Assembly: GCA_031256755.1 (NCBI GenBank)
Contig: JAIRPZ010000230.1
Location: 1 to 8,612, forward strand
Length of the DNA: 8,612 nucleotides
From: Planctomycetaceae bacterium
GTDB lineage: Bacteria; Planctomycetota; Planctomycetia; Pirellulales; Thermoguttaceae
Direction of reading: 5' to 3'
Below the pieces are notes generated by a model that was not told where the DNA came from, searched no databases, and worked only from the letters and a program-made list of their open reading frames with translations. Position numbers and translations under genes: made by a program. Positions 1-6,645 of this stretch are shown one piece after another. How positions within the stretch are numbered: position 1 is the first letter of the stretch; each line of letters begins with the position of its first letter.

Positions 1-1
1 C

Positions 2-913
2 AAAGTAGCGCGTTATATCAATCCCTATACCGATTTCGGGTTCAAGAAACTCTTCGGCGAAGAGGCGAACAAGGACCTGCTCATCGACTTCCTGAACGCT
101 GTTCTGCCGCTCGAAAGCAAAATCGTCAGTTTGACCTTCCGCAACCCCGAACAACTGCCGGACAACAACGTTGACCGCAAAGCCATTTTCGACATCGCCT
201 GCACCGGTGAACACAACGAGCAGTTCACAGTCGAAATGCAGAAAGCACGTCAGAAGTATTTCAAAGACCGGGCGTTATTTTACCTTTCGTTTCCGATACA
301 GCGGCAGGCGCAGAAAGGGGACTGGGATTTCAACCTCAATCCGGTTTATCTGGTGGCAGTATTGAACTTCACTTATGACGAAAACGAAGAGAAACAGAAA
401 ATTTACCGCCTCGTTTCATTGAAAGACCAAGACGGTGAAGAGTTCTTGGACAAATTGAAGATGGTCTTCTTGCAGATGCCGCTGTTTCGTTTGACGGAGC
501 CGGAGTTGAAGACGCGGAAAGACAAGTGGATGTACTTTTTGAAGAACTTGGAGGACTTTGACGAGATTCCGTCAATCCTTCGCGAACCGGTTTTTGAAAA
601 GGCGTTTTCGGAGGCGGAGTATTACCGGCTGTCTCCGCTGTTGCAGGAACAGTATCAGCGGGATTTGATGGCGTATCGGGACAACGTCAACGTTGTCGAA
701 ACGGCAAGAAAAGAAGGCGAGGCAAAGGGGAAAGCGGAAGGATTAGCCGAAGGCAAAGCCGCTGGACTTGCCGAAGGCAAAGCCGAAGGACTTGCCGAAG
801 GCGAGGCGAAAAAAGCCGCCGAAGTGGCGCGGAATATGAAAGCGAAAGGGTTACCGCCGGCGTTGATTGCCGAGTTGACCGGACTTCCGGCATCCGAAAT
901 CGAGCGACTGTGA
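2..913 (+). CDS. Rpn-family recombination-promoting nuclease / putative transposase (PD-(D/E)XK, PDDEXK_2 type), 5' end cut by window
   Basis: The frame is open from base 2 with no start in view and gives 303 residues, close to the usual length of about 300, so only a few N-terminal codons should be missing. The visible N-terminus has the family signature NPYTDFGFKKLFG (residues 7-19), followed by the nuclease core: D64 in FDI and E78-x-Q80 in VEMQ, the E-x-Q form typical of this family. Known relatives (E. coli RpnA type) are Mg-dependent DNA endonucleases that raise RecA-independent recombination; many are annotated as transposases without proven transposition. The C-terminus (about 240-275) is a Gly/Ala/Glu/Lys repeat tail followed by a short terminal segment, TGLPASEIERL, commonly seen in the family. 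A TTG at 131 is an unlikely start because it would remove the conserved N-terminal motif. No partner genes are visible. The family call is firm; the biological role is inferred. Confidence 0.9.
   Translation, partial: KVARYINPYTDFGFKKLFGEEANKDLLIDFLNAVLPLESKIVSLTFRNPEQLPDNNVDRKAIFDIACTGEHNEQFTVEMQKARQKYFKDRALFYLSFPIQRQAQKGDWDFNLNPVYLVAVLNFTYDENEEKQKIYRLVSLKDQDGEEFLDKLKMVFLQMPLFRLTEPELKTRKDKWMYFLKNLEDFDEIPSILREPVFEKAFSEAEYYRLSPLLQEQYQRDLMAYRDNVNVVETARKEGEAKGKAEGLAEGKAAGLAEGKAEGLAEGEAKKAAEVARNMKAKGLPPALIAELTGLPASEIERL
740..811 (+). repeat. Three 24-bp in-frame tandem repeats in the Rpn gene tail
   Basis: The units are 740-763, 764-787 and 788-811, encoding GLAEGKAA, GLAEGKAE and GLAEGEAK. Units 1 and 2 differ at two or three bases and unit 3 diverges at its end. 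A degenerate partial unit (EAKGKAE) precedes them. Because the unit is a multiple of three, copy-number change would lengthen or shorten the charged, probably helical tail without breaking the frame. Confidence 0.9.
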
Positions 914-923
914 AAGAGACGGC

Positions 924-995
924 AGTTTGCAGACGGCAGACCGCAGCAGAAAAATTTCTCTCTTGTTGCCGTCTGCAATCTGCGGTCTGCAAACT
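924..995. repeat. Composite inverted repeat built from shuffled GCAGAC/GTCTGC words
   Basis: Three perfect inverted pairings coexist in overlapping registers. AGTTTGCAGAC (924-934) pairs with 985-995; TTGCAGACGGCA (927-938) pairs with 967-978; GCAGACCGCAG (936-946) pairs with 980-990. The arms flank an A/T-rich centre near 950-965. The pairings compete, so the right arm looks like a permuted copy of the left rather than a simple hairpin. It starts about 10 bases after the Rpn stop codon. It could be a REP-like dispersed element or a transcription end for the Rpn gene, although no clear T-run follows. Confidence 0.75.
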
Positions 996-1066
996 AATTA
1001 TCAATTCGCCATTCTCAATTAAAATATCGTCCGGCAAGGACACAGCGGGCATATTTTACAATTTTT

Positions 1067-1104
1067 TTGATAAAAAACGCTCAATCAGTTACTTTTTTTA
1101 TCAA
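1067..1104. repeat. AT-rich 11-bp perfect inverted repeat
   Basis: TTGATAAAAAA (1067-1077) and TTTTTTATCAA (1094-1104) are exact reverse complements separated by 16 bases. Pairing is almost all A-T, so it is a weak RNA hairpin. It may be a protein-binding site or chance in a T-rich tract. Confidence 0.5.
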
Positions 1105-1233
1105 TTTCCCTGCTTTTCGTTGCCGTGTTTTGTATTTACCGCCTTACAGTCCTGATTTTCTTTCCGACAGAATACAGTCAACAGCCGCATAATTTTATGG
1201 TCATGCCGTCTACAGAAATGACAGCACAAAATA

Positions 1234-1242
1234 TGATATAAT
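1234..1242 (+). promoter_or_regulatory. Extended -10 promoter for argS
   Basis: TGATATAAT matches the extended -10 consensus TGnTATAAT exactly, with the hexamer at 1237-1242. No good -35 hexamer lies 16-18 bases upstream, which is normal for extended -10 promoters. The predicted transcript would begin near 1249, leaving a leader of about 40 bases before the ATG at 1291. This rules against the in-frame ATG at 1243, which sits at or before the transcription start. Confidence 0.65.
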
Positions 1243-1290
1243 ATGCGAAAATTTGCCGTTGTATCGGCATTCGTACGATTATCGATCTCT

Positions 1291-3072
1291 ATGATTCTGA
1301 ACATACTCAAAGAGCATTTTGCAGCGGCGTTGCTGCCGCTTACCGGCGAGGCGGCAGACAGCGGAAAAACACGCACCGCACCGCTTTTGGATTTAATCCG
1401 CCCCTCTCAAGAACCGAAATTCGGCGATTTTCAGGCAAATATGTCCATGCCGCTCGCCAAACAACTCGGCAAACCGCCAAGAGACGTTGCCAAGCAAATC
1501 GTTGACGCTCTGCAAGCAGCAGGACAACTTGCCGGAATATGCGAAACACCGGAAATCGCCGGTCCCGGTTTTATCAACCTCCGCCTGAAAAACGGCTTTC
1601 TTATAAAACTGTTACAAAAAGCCGCCGCCGATGAAGAACGACTCGGTATTCCGCCGCTTGATTTACCGAAACAAAAAACCTACATCGTGGATTATTCCGG
1701 TCCGAATGTGGCAAAGCCGATGCACGTCGGGCATATCCGCAGCACCGTTATCGGCAATGCACTGGCAAAAATGCTGCGCTTTCAGGGGCATAAAGTCATT
1801 ACGGATAATCATCTCGGCGATTGGGGAACACAATTCGGAATGATCATTTTCGGATACAGAAATTATCTTGACAAAGATGCCTATCAAAAAAATCCTGTCG
1901 AAGAATTAAGCCGCATTTACCGGCTTGTACGGCAGAAAGTTGACGAACCGAATGAGGAAATTGCGGCGGCTGTATTGGCAGAAACGGCAAAACTGCACGG
2001 CGGAGACCCCGATAACCTCGCTATTTGGCAAGAAGTTTTACCGTATTCAAAAGACGAAATCAACCGGATTTACCGGCGGTTCAACATCACTTTCGATCAC
2101 ACACTCGGCGAAAGTTTTTATCAGCCGATGCTTGCCGGAGTTGTGAACGATTTATTGAAACGGAAAATCGCATCCGAAACCGAAGGAGCTGTCGGCGTGT
2201 TCTTTGACGGCGACAAAGTCCCGATGCTGATCCGTAAAAAAGACGGCGCATTTTTATACGGCACGACCGATCTGGCAACGGTAGAATACCGGCTTAAAGA
2301 ATTCAAACCGGATGCCATTCTTTACGTTGTGGATTTCCGGCAGACACTTCACTTTGAACATCTTTTCAAGACAGTCCGCCTGACAGGAATTGAGAACGTG
2401 GAATTGACGCACGTTAAATTCGGGACGGTACTCGGCGAAGACGGCAAGCCGTTCAAGACCCGGAGCGGCGATACCGTCGGATTAAACGGTCTGCTCGATG
2501 AAGCCGAACACCGCGCTTTAGAAATTGTTACGAAAAACAGCAGTGAAGAAAACGAAACGCCGGAGACAAACTCTGCCGTTCATAAAGAGATCGCCCGGCG
2601 GATCGGCATCGGAGCCGTTATTTATGCCGACATTTCGCAGAACAGAGAAAGCGATTACGTGTTCAGTTATGAAAAAATGCTGGCTATGAACGGCAATACG
2701 GCAGCGTATATGCAGTATGCGTTTGCAAGGATCAAAAGCATTTTTGCGAAAGGAAACATTGATATTGCCGCCATCCGCCGGCAATCAAACATGCTGCAAC
2801 TGACGCAGCCGGCGGAACGTGCGCTGGCGTTGGAATTGTTAAAATTCGGCGAAGCACTGGACTTTGCCCTTCGGGATTACCGCCCGAATATACTGACAGC
2901 GTATCTGTATGAGTTAGCAAACCGGTACTCGGTCTTTTTCGAGCAATGTCCGGTATTGAAAGCGGAAAGCGAAGAAGTCCGCACAAGCCGGTTATTGCTC
3001 TGCGATTTAACGGCACGGACAATCCAAAAAGGATTGGAACTTCTCGGTATCGAAACAGTTGAACGCATGTAG
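1291..3072 (+). CDS. argS: Arginyl-tRNA synthetase
   Basis: This cytoplasmic class I enzyme joins L-arginine to tRNA-Arg using ATP. From the ATG at 1291 it has 593 residues, close to the family length of 550-600. In order it shows the N-terminal Add-1 domain (about 1-110), the catalytic Rossmann fold with the HIGH signature HVGH (145-148) inside GPNVAKPMHVGH, GDWGTQFG (176-183), and the KMSKS-loop equivalent GKPFKTRSG (385-393). That loop is of the E. coli type, lacking a canonical KMSK. The C-terminal DALR anticodon-binding domain (about 465-593) ends in the family-typical GLELLGIETVERM. An in-frame ATG at 1243 would add 16 residues but overlaps the promoter. The N-terminus MILNILKEHFAAAL from 1291 resembles ArgS starts, although no Shine-Dalgarno site precedes it. 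The gene appears to be transcribed alone. Confidence 0.97.
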   Translation: MILNILKEHFAAALLPLTGEAADSGKTRTAPLLDLIRPSQEPKFGDFQANMSMPLAKQLGKPPRDVAKQIVDALQAAGQLAGICETPEIAGPGFINLRLKNGFLIKLLQKAAADEERLGIPPLDLPKQKTYIVDYSGPNVAKPMHVGHIRSTVIGNALAKMLRFQGHKVITDNHLGDWGTQFGMIIFGYRNYLDKDAYQKNPVEELSRIYRLVRQKVDEPNEEIAAAVLAETAKLHGGDPDNLAIWQEVLPYSKDEINRIYRRFNITFDHTLGESFYQPMLAGVVNDLLKRKIASETEGAVGVFFDGDKVPMLIRKKDGAFLYGTTDLATVEYRLKEFKPDAILYVVDFRQTLHFEHLFKTVRLTGIENVELTHVKFGTVLGEDGKPFKTRSGDTVGLNGLLDEAEHRALEIVTKNSSEENETPETNSAVHKEIARRIGIGAVIYADISQNRESDYVFSYEKMLAMNGNTAAYMQYAFARIKSIFAKGNIDIAAIRRQSNMLQLTQPAERALALELLKFGEALDFALRDYRPNILTAYLYELANRYSVFFEQCPVLKAESEEVRTSRLLLCDLTARTIQKGLELLGIETVERM

Positions 3073-3096
3073 AACTTTCCCGATCATGACCGCATG

Positions 3097-3114
3097 ACCG
3101 GTAGCCGTACCGGT
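3097..3114. other. Perfect 7-bp hairpin between argS and tkt
   Basis: ACCGGTA (3097-3103) and TACCGGT (3108-3114) are exact inverted copies around a 4-base GCCG loop. It lies 25 bases after the argS stop and is followed by AAATTTT, so it may be a weak argS terminator. It also occupies the -35 region of the tkt promoter (-10 at 3124-3129), so it could instead be an operator. The sequence alone does not decide between these. Confidence 0.5.
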
Positions 3115-3120
3115 AAATTT

Positions 3121-3129
3121 TGGTATAAT
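3121..3129 (+). promoter_or_regulatory. Extended -10 promoter for tkt
   Basis: TGGTATAAT is an exact extended -10 element, with the hexamer at 3124-3129. The -35 region is poor and is covered by the 3097-3114 hairpin. A start near 3136 gives a leader of about 44 bases. The only ribosome-binding hint is a short GGA at 3168-3170, 9 bases before the ATG. Confidence 0.65.
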
Positions 3130-3179
3130 GCCGGCAAATACAGAACACAAAAACAAATTCAAATTACGGAAAAAACGTT

Positions 3180-5237
3180 ATGACCCTTTCGATGACTCCG
3201 GCGGAAAAACTTGCCGTTGACACTATCCGCACCCTTTCCATGGATGCCGTTCAAGCCGCCAACAGCGGACATCCCGGCACGCCGATGGCTCTCGCCCCGC
3301 TCGGCTACCTGCTTTTCAACGAAGTCCTCAATTACGACCCCGCCAACCCGAAACACTGGCTGGGAAGAGACCGGTTCGTCCTCTCCGCCGGACACGCATC
3401 CATGCTCCTCTACTCGCTGCTGCATCTTGCCGGTGTCAAAGAACAAGATTCCGGGCAGCCCGCCGTTTCCCTTGACGACATCAAAAATTTCCGGCAAATC
3501 GGCAGCAAATGCGCCGGTCATCCCGAATACGGTCACGTTGCCGGAGCGGAAGTGACAACCGGCCCGCTCGGTGCCGGTGTCGCAACAAGTGTCGGAATGG
3601 CCATTGCCGCTCAATGGTTTGCCGGCAGGTACAACAAAGAAAACTTTCCGCTCTTCGATTACAACGTTTATGCCGTTTGCGGAGACGGCGATATGATGGA
3701 AGGAATTTCTTCCGAAGCCGCTTCGCTTGCCGGTCATCTCAAACTTTCCAATCTCTGCTGGTTTTACGATGACAACAAAATCACCATCGAAGGCAGCACC
3801 GCTCTCGCTTTTACCGAAAACGTTGCGAAACGGTTCGATGCTTACGGCTGGAACGTTCTGCACGTTGACGATGTGAACGACCTGCCTGCGCTGCGGAAAG
3901 CGGTGGAAACATTCAGGAAAACAGCGGATAAACCGACACTGGTTATCGTGAAAAGTCAAATTGCTTTCGGTTCGCCGAAACTTGCCGGTTCGCACGAAGC
4001 CCACGGTGCCCCGCTCGGCGAAGAAGAAATTAAGGCGACCAAAAGTGCCTATGGTTTTGACCCCGAAAAGAAATTTCACGTTGCCCCCGCGGTCTATCAA
4101 ACTTTTGCGGACGGTATCGGCAAGCGGGGTGCCGCCGTTTATGCCGAAAAGGGAAAACTCTTTACGGCGTATGCGGAAAAATACCCGGAACTCGCCGCCG
4201 AAATCGAATCCATTATTCTCGGCAAATTGCCGGACGGCTGGGAGACCGAAATGGTGCCGTTTCCTGCGGATGCCAAAGGAATGGCATCGCGGGCATCGTC
4301 CGGTAAAGTCCTCAATCAGTTGGCGGCAAAACTTCCCTGGCTGCTCGGCGGTTCGGCTGACCTTGCACCGAGTAATCTGACATGGCTGAAATTTGACGGT
4401 GCCGGCGAATTCAGTACCCAAACACCGGCCGGACGCAATTTTCATTTCGGTATTCGGGAACACGCCATGGCAGCGGCGGCTAACGGAATGACGCTTTCCG
4501 GTTTGCGGGCTTACTGTGCGACATTTTTTGTTTTTGCCGATTATCTCCGTCCGGCAATCCGGCTTTCGGCGTTGATGAAAATCCCGACCTTGTACATTTT
4601 CACTCACGATTCTATCGGAGTCGGCGAAGACGGACCGACTCATCAGCCGGTGGAACATTTGGCATCGCTTCGGGCGATTCCCAACGTTGCCGTTTTTCGT
4701 CCGGCGGACGCAAACGAAGTGAGCGAATCCTACAAAGCGGCAGTCCAAATGACGCAAACGCCGTCCGTCCTCGTTCTCACCCGTCAAAATCTGCCGACCA
4801 TTGACCGCACCCGATTTGCTTCCGCTGCCGGTGTGCAAAAAGGAGGATACGTACTGGCACGCGAGGCGACAGGTTCGCTGCCGGAACTGATTTTCCTTGC
4901 TTCCGGCAGTGAAGTCGGTTTATGTTTGGAAGCGCGGGAAAAATTAACGGCGGAGGGTTTATCGGTTCGGGTGGTGAGTATGCCCTGTTTTGAATTATTT
5001 GAACAGCAGCCGGAATCCTACCGGAACGAGGTTTTGCCGCCGCAAGTCAAGGCGCGTGTCGGTGTGGAACTTGGCGTGGAACAGGGCTGGCGGAAATACC
5101 TCGGCGATTCGGGCGTATTTCTCGGCATGAGCGGTTTCGGTGCCAGCGGACCGGCAGGAACGTTAATGAAACACTTCGGCTTCACCGTTGAAAACCTGTG
5201 CAAAACGGCAAAAGAAACGGCAGCGGCAGGGAAATAA
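3180..5237 (+). CDS. tkt: Transketolase
   Basis: This thiamine diphosphate enzyme moves two-carbon ketol units between sugar phosphates in the non-oxidative pentose phosphate pathway. It has 685 residues, against about 663 for E. coli TktA. The N-terminal domain carries SGHPGTP (H31), H71 in SAGH, the ThDP/Mg motif GDGDMMEG (168-175) with N199 in the following DDNKITIEG, and H272 in SHEAHGAPLG. The pyrimidine-binding domain has GSADLAPSN (391-399), FGIREHAM with the catalytic Glu E427, and DGPTHQPVEH (484-493), which lines the active site. The C-terminal domain begins about residue 560 with the usual ASGSEVG. All expected catalytic residues are present. The rhomboid gene starts 25 bases downstream, so a shared transcript is likely, although the functions are unrelated. 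A long antisense open frame over this gene is a codon-bias shadow. Confidence 0.97.
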   Translation: MTLSMTPAEKLAVDTIRTLSMDAVQAANSGHPGTPMALAPLGYLLFNEVLNYDPANPKHWLGRDRFVLSAGHASMLLYSLLHLAGVKEQDSGQPAVSLDDIKNFRQIGSKCAGHPEYGHVAGAEVTTGPLGAGVATSVGMAIAAQWFAGRYNKENFPLFDYNVYAVCGDGDMMEGISSEAASLAGHLKLSNLCWFYDDNKITIEGSTALAFTENVAKRFDAYGWNVLHVDDVNDLPALRKAVETFRKTADKPTLVIVKSQIAFGSPKLAGSHEAHGAPLGEEEIKATKSAYGFDPEKKFHVAPAVYQTFADGIGKRGAAVYAEKGKLFTAYAEKYPELAAEIESIILGKLPDGWETEMVPFPADAKGMASRASSGKVLNQLAAKLPWLLGGSADLAPSNLTWLKFDGAGEFSTQTPAGRNFHFGIREHAMAAAANGMTLSGLRAYCATFFVFADYLRPAIRLSALMKIPTLYIFTHDSIGVGEDGPTHQPVEHLASLRAIPNVAVFRPADANEVSESYKAAVQMTQTPSVLVLTRQNLPTIDRTRFASAAGVQKGGYVLAREATGSLPELIFLASGSEVGLCLEAREKLTAEGLSVRVVSMPCFELFEQQPESYRNEVLPPQVKARVGVELGVEQGWRKYLGDSGVFLGMSGFGASGPAGTLMKHFGFTVENLCKTAKETAAAGK

Positions 5238-5247
5238 ATAAAACACG

Positions 5248-5253
5248 AAAGGA
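5248..5253 (+). promoter_or_regulatory. Shine-Dalgarno site of the rhomboid gene
   Basis: AAAGGA lies 9 bases before the ATG at 5263. It is one of only two clear Shine-Dalgarno sites in the window, and it supports this start over later in-frame ATGs. Confidence 0.7.
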
Positions 5254-5262
5254 TTTTCGCAG

Positions 5263-6213
5263 ATGGGCTTTAGCGACCGGGATTACAATCGGTTTGATCG
5301 GTATGACATGGAAAGCCGCCGTAAAAACGGCTGGACGATGACAACGATTATCATTGCCGTTAACGTTGCCCTTTGGCTCATCAACGGGCTGCTTTGTGAA
5401 AAAAATGAACTGAATGAAGCCCTGCTTTTGAAGGAAACTTATGTCCTGTTTCCCGAATCCTGTTATCGGTTTCTCACTTACGGCTTTGTTCACGATCCGC
5501 ACTCGTGGCAGCATATCGTTTTTAACATGCTTGCTCTGGCAATGTTCGGCTACGGATTGACATTCGGCATTGGTCCCGGCGGTTTCGCTTTGGTTCGCGG
5601 AAACAATGTGGAAGCGCAACTCGGCAAACGGGAATTTTTGGCATTTTATCTTTTAACGATTCTCTTGGGCGGGATTACTTTTGCTGTGGTCCATGCCGGT
5701 CAGCAAGCGGCGGCTTCGCTGGGTGCTTCCGGTGGCGTGTGCGGCGTTGTCATTTTGTATGCGTGGATGTTTCCCCGCCAGATGATTTTCATTTGGGGGG
5801 TGATTCCGATGCCGATGTGGGGGCTTGGGCTTTTGATTGTATTTATGGACGCTTCGGGATCAGCCGGATACGGGGCAGGCGGGATTGCCTATTCCGTTCA
5901 CCTTGCCGGAGCGGTGTCGGCAACGTTGTATTATCTTGTCTTTTTCCGCAGCGGATACCGATTCACCGATTTGCTGAAAGACCGAAACCTGCCGAAACGA
6001 AAATTCAATCTTAAGATTTATCCTTTTTCGCAAACGAAGCCGCCGATCAATACCGATGCCGAAATGACGGACACGGAAGATGCAGACGACGACCGCCGGC
6101 TTGATGAAATACTCGGACGCTACGGCGAAGTCGGCGAATCAGGGCTGACCGAAGAAGAACGCCGGTTTCTGCAAAAAGCGAGCCGGAAATATGCCGCAAA
6201 ATACCGAAAGTGA
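5263..6213 (+). CDS. Rhomboid-family intramembrane serine protease
   Basis: An inner-membrane protease predicted to cut transmembrane substrates within the bilayer. The 316-residue protein has about six hydrophobic segments (roughly 25-43, 82-104, 122-146, 153-170, 173-195 and 208-228). The catalytic serine is S156 in GASGG (154-158). The catalytic histidine is H213 in YSVHLAGA, and H84 with N88 in WQHIVFN match the oxyanion-stabilising HxxxN. The active site is therefore complete. Two features are unusual. A glycine-rich stretch (about 97-114, including GIGPGG) separates MFG from VEAQLGKREF, where most rhomboids run almost directly from one to the other. The cytosolic tail (about 232-316) is acidic and ends in LDEILGRYGE, then LTEEERRFLQKAS, resembling a C-terminal domain attached to many bacterial rhomboids (DUF6576-like, from memory). 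The substrate is unknown. The gene probably shares the tkt transcript and converges on rplV. Confidence 0.92.
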   Translation: MGFSDRDYNRFDRYDMESRRKNGWTMTTIIIAVNVALWLINGLLCEKNELNEALLLKETYVLFPESCYRFLTYGFVHDPHSWQHIVFNMLALAMFGYGLTFGIGPGGFALVRGNNVEAQLGKREFLAFYLLTILLGGITFAVVHAGQQAAASLGASGGVCGVVILYAWMFPRQMIFIWGVIPMPMWGLGLLIVFMDASGSAGYGAGGIAYSVHLAGAVSATLYYLVFFRSGYRFTDLLKDRNLPKRKFNLKIYPFSQTKPPINTDAEMTDTEDADDDRRLDEILGRYGEVGESGLTEEERRFLQKASRKYAAKYRK

Positions 6214-6216
6214 CCG

Positions 6217-6564
6217 CTACCCGACCTTTACGGTGATGTGAGCCGACCGCTTCAAGTACACACTTGAAGACCCTCTGGCTTTAGGACGGAAACGCCGCTG
6301 CATCGGACCACCGTCAATACGGACATCCACCACCTCAAGATTGGCAATGTTCTGCGCCCGCAAATCCTCTGCGTTGGCCACCGCACTTTTAATGACGGCT
6401 TCAATAAGCCGCGCTCCCCGGCTTGGATAACAAGCGAGAATTTCAAGTGCCTCGTCCGCAAACTTGCCGCGGACAAGATCAGCATAAGGTCTGATTTTCC
6501 GTGCGCTCATTTGAGCATAACGATGCTTTGCTTCGTATGTTTTACCCGCAGTCGTTGTCGCCAT
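6217..6564 (-). CDS. rplV: 50S ribosomal protein L22
   Basis: L22 binds 23S rRNA early in assembly, and its long beta-hairpin lines the peptide exit tunnel at the constriction. Length is 115 residues, normal for the family. Visible signatures are the N-terminal helix region SARKIRPYADLVRG (20-33), the central SAVANAED (60-67), and the hairpin region DGGPMQRRFRPKARG (84-98) running into HITVKVG at the end. The hairpin tip is unusual: ARGSSSVYLKRSAHI replaces the more common ARGRA..I.KRTSHI pattern. It follows rpsS after 81 bases and has a good ribosome binding site. The expected next gene, rpsC, is missing; the rhomboid gene lies there in the opposite direction, 3 bases away. Confidence 0.96.
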   Translation of the reverse strand: MATTTAGKTYEAKHRYAQMSARKIRPYADLVRGKFADEALEILACYPSRGARLIEAVIKSAVANAEDLRAQNIANLEVVDVRIDGGPMQRRFRPKARGSSSVYLKRSAHITVKVG

Positions 6565-6570
6565 TTCAGA

Positions 6571-6576
6571 TTCCTC
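6571..6576 (-). promoter_or_regulatory. Shine-Dalgarno site of rplV
   Basis: On the minus strand GAGGAA lies 6 bases before the ATG ending at 6564. This strong site fixes the rplV start and lets this second gene be translated independently across the long rpsS-rplV gap. Confidence 0.75.
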
Positions 6577-6608
6577 AAAGTAATTCGTCTAAAAATCTCT
6601 GTGAAATA

Positions 6609-6637
6609 CACCTTGCATGCAAAACGTGCAAAAGGTG
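6609..6637 (-). other. Bulged hairpin in the rpsS-rplV spacer
   Basis: The 9-base arm at 6609-6617 (plus-strand CACCTTGCA) pairs with 6627-6637 apart from a two-base A bulge, with a 9-base loop. The same place contains a 10-bp palindrome TTGCATGCAA (6613-6622) and adjacent direct repeats TGCAAAACG / TGCAAAAGG (6618-6635). The 81-base spacer is long for two S10-operon genes. A role in RNA processing, attenuation or feedback control is possible but not shown. Confidence 0.45.
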
Positions 6638-6645
6638 CCGTTAAA

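Larger units (their letters stand above)
914..1290. other. Non-coding stretch between the Rpn gene and argS
   Basis: About 375 bases with no supportable gene on either strand. From left to right it holds a G/C-rich rearranged palindrome (921-998), an AT-rich tract with two TCAATT words near 1001-1020, an AT-rich inverted repeat (1067-1104), unremarkable T-rich sequence to about 1230, and an extended -10 promoter (1234-1242) with the argS leader. The open frame through 910-1155 is made largely of repeat sequence and is not credible as a gene. Confidence 0.7.

Noticed and set aside
131..133. TTG at 131 as the start of the Rpn gene
   Set aside because: The same frame is open upstream to the window edge and encodes the conserved NPYTDFGFKKLFG motif, so the true start lies outside the window.
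740..811. CRISPR-like short repeats
   Set aside because: The units are contiguous without spacers, in frame, and inside a coding tail.
967..978. Neisseria-type DNA uptake sequence (GCCGTCTG...)
   Set aside because: Only the first eight bases match, the continuation is CAA rather than AA, and the word is part of a local palindrome; the other genes are not neisserial.
910..1155. Small open frame after the Rpn gene
   Set aside because: It is largely composed of the palindromic repeat and T-rich spacer, has no ribosome binding site and no family resemblance.
1243..1290. ATG at 1243 as the argS start
   Set aside because: It directly abuts the -10 hexamer, so it would be at or before the transcription start, and the extra 16 residues do not look like an ArgS N-terminus.
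3159..4838. A 559-codon open frame on the minus strand, opposite tkt
   Set aside because: It lies wholly antisense to a certain transketolase gene, is rich in Arg, Cys, His, Gly and Phe as expected from the complement of tkt codons, and shows no recognisable domain.
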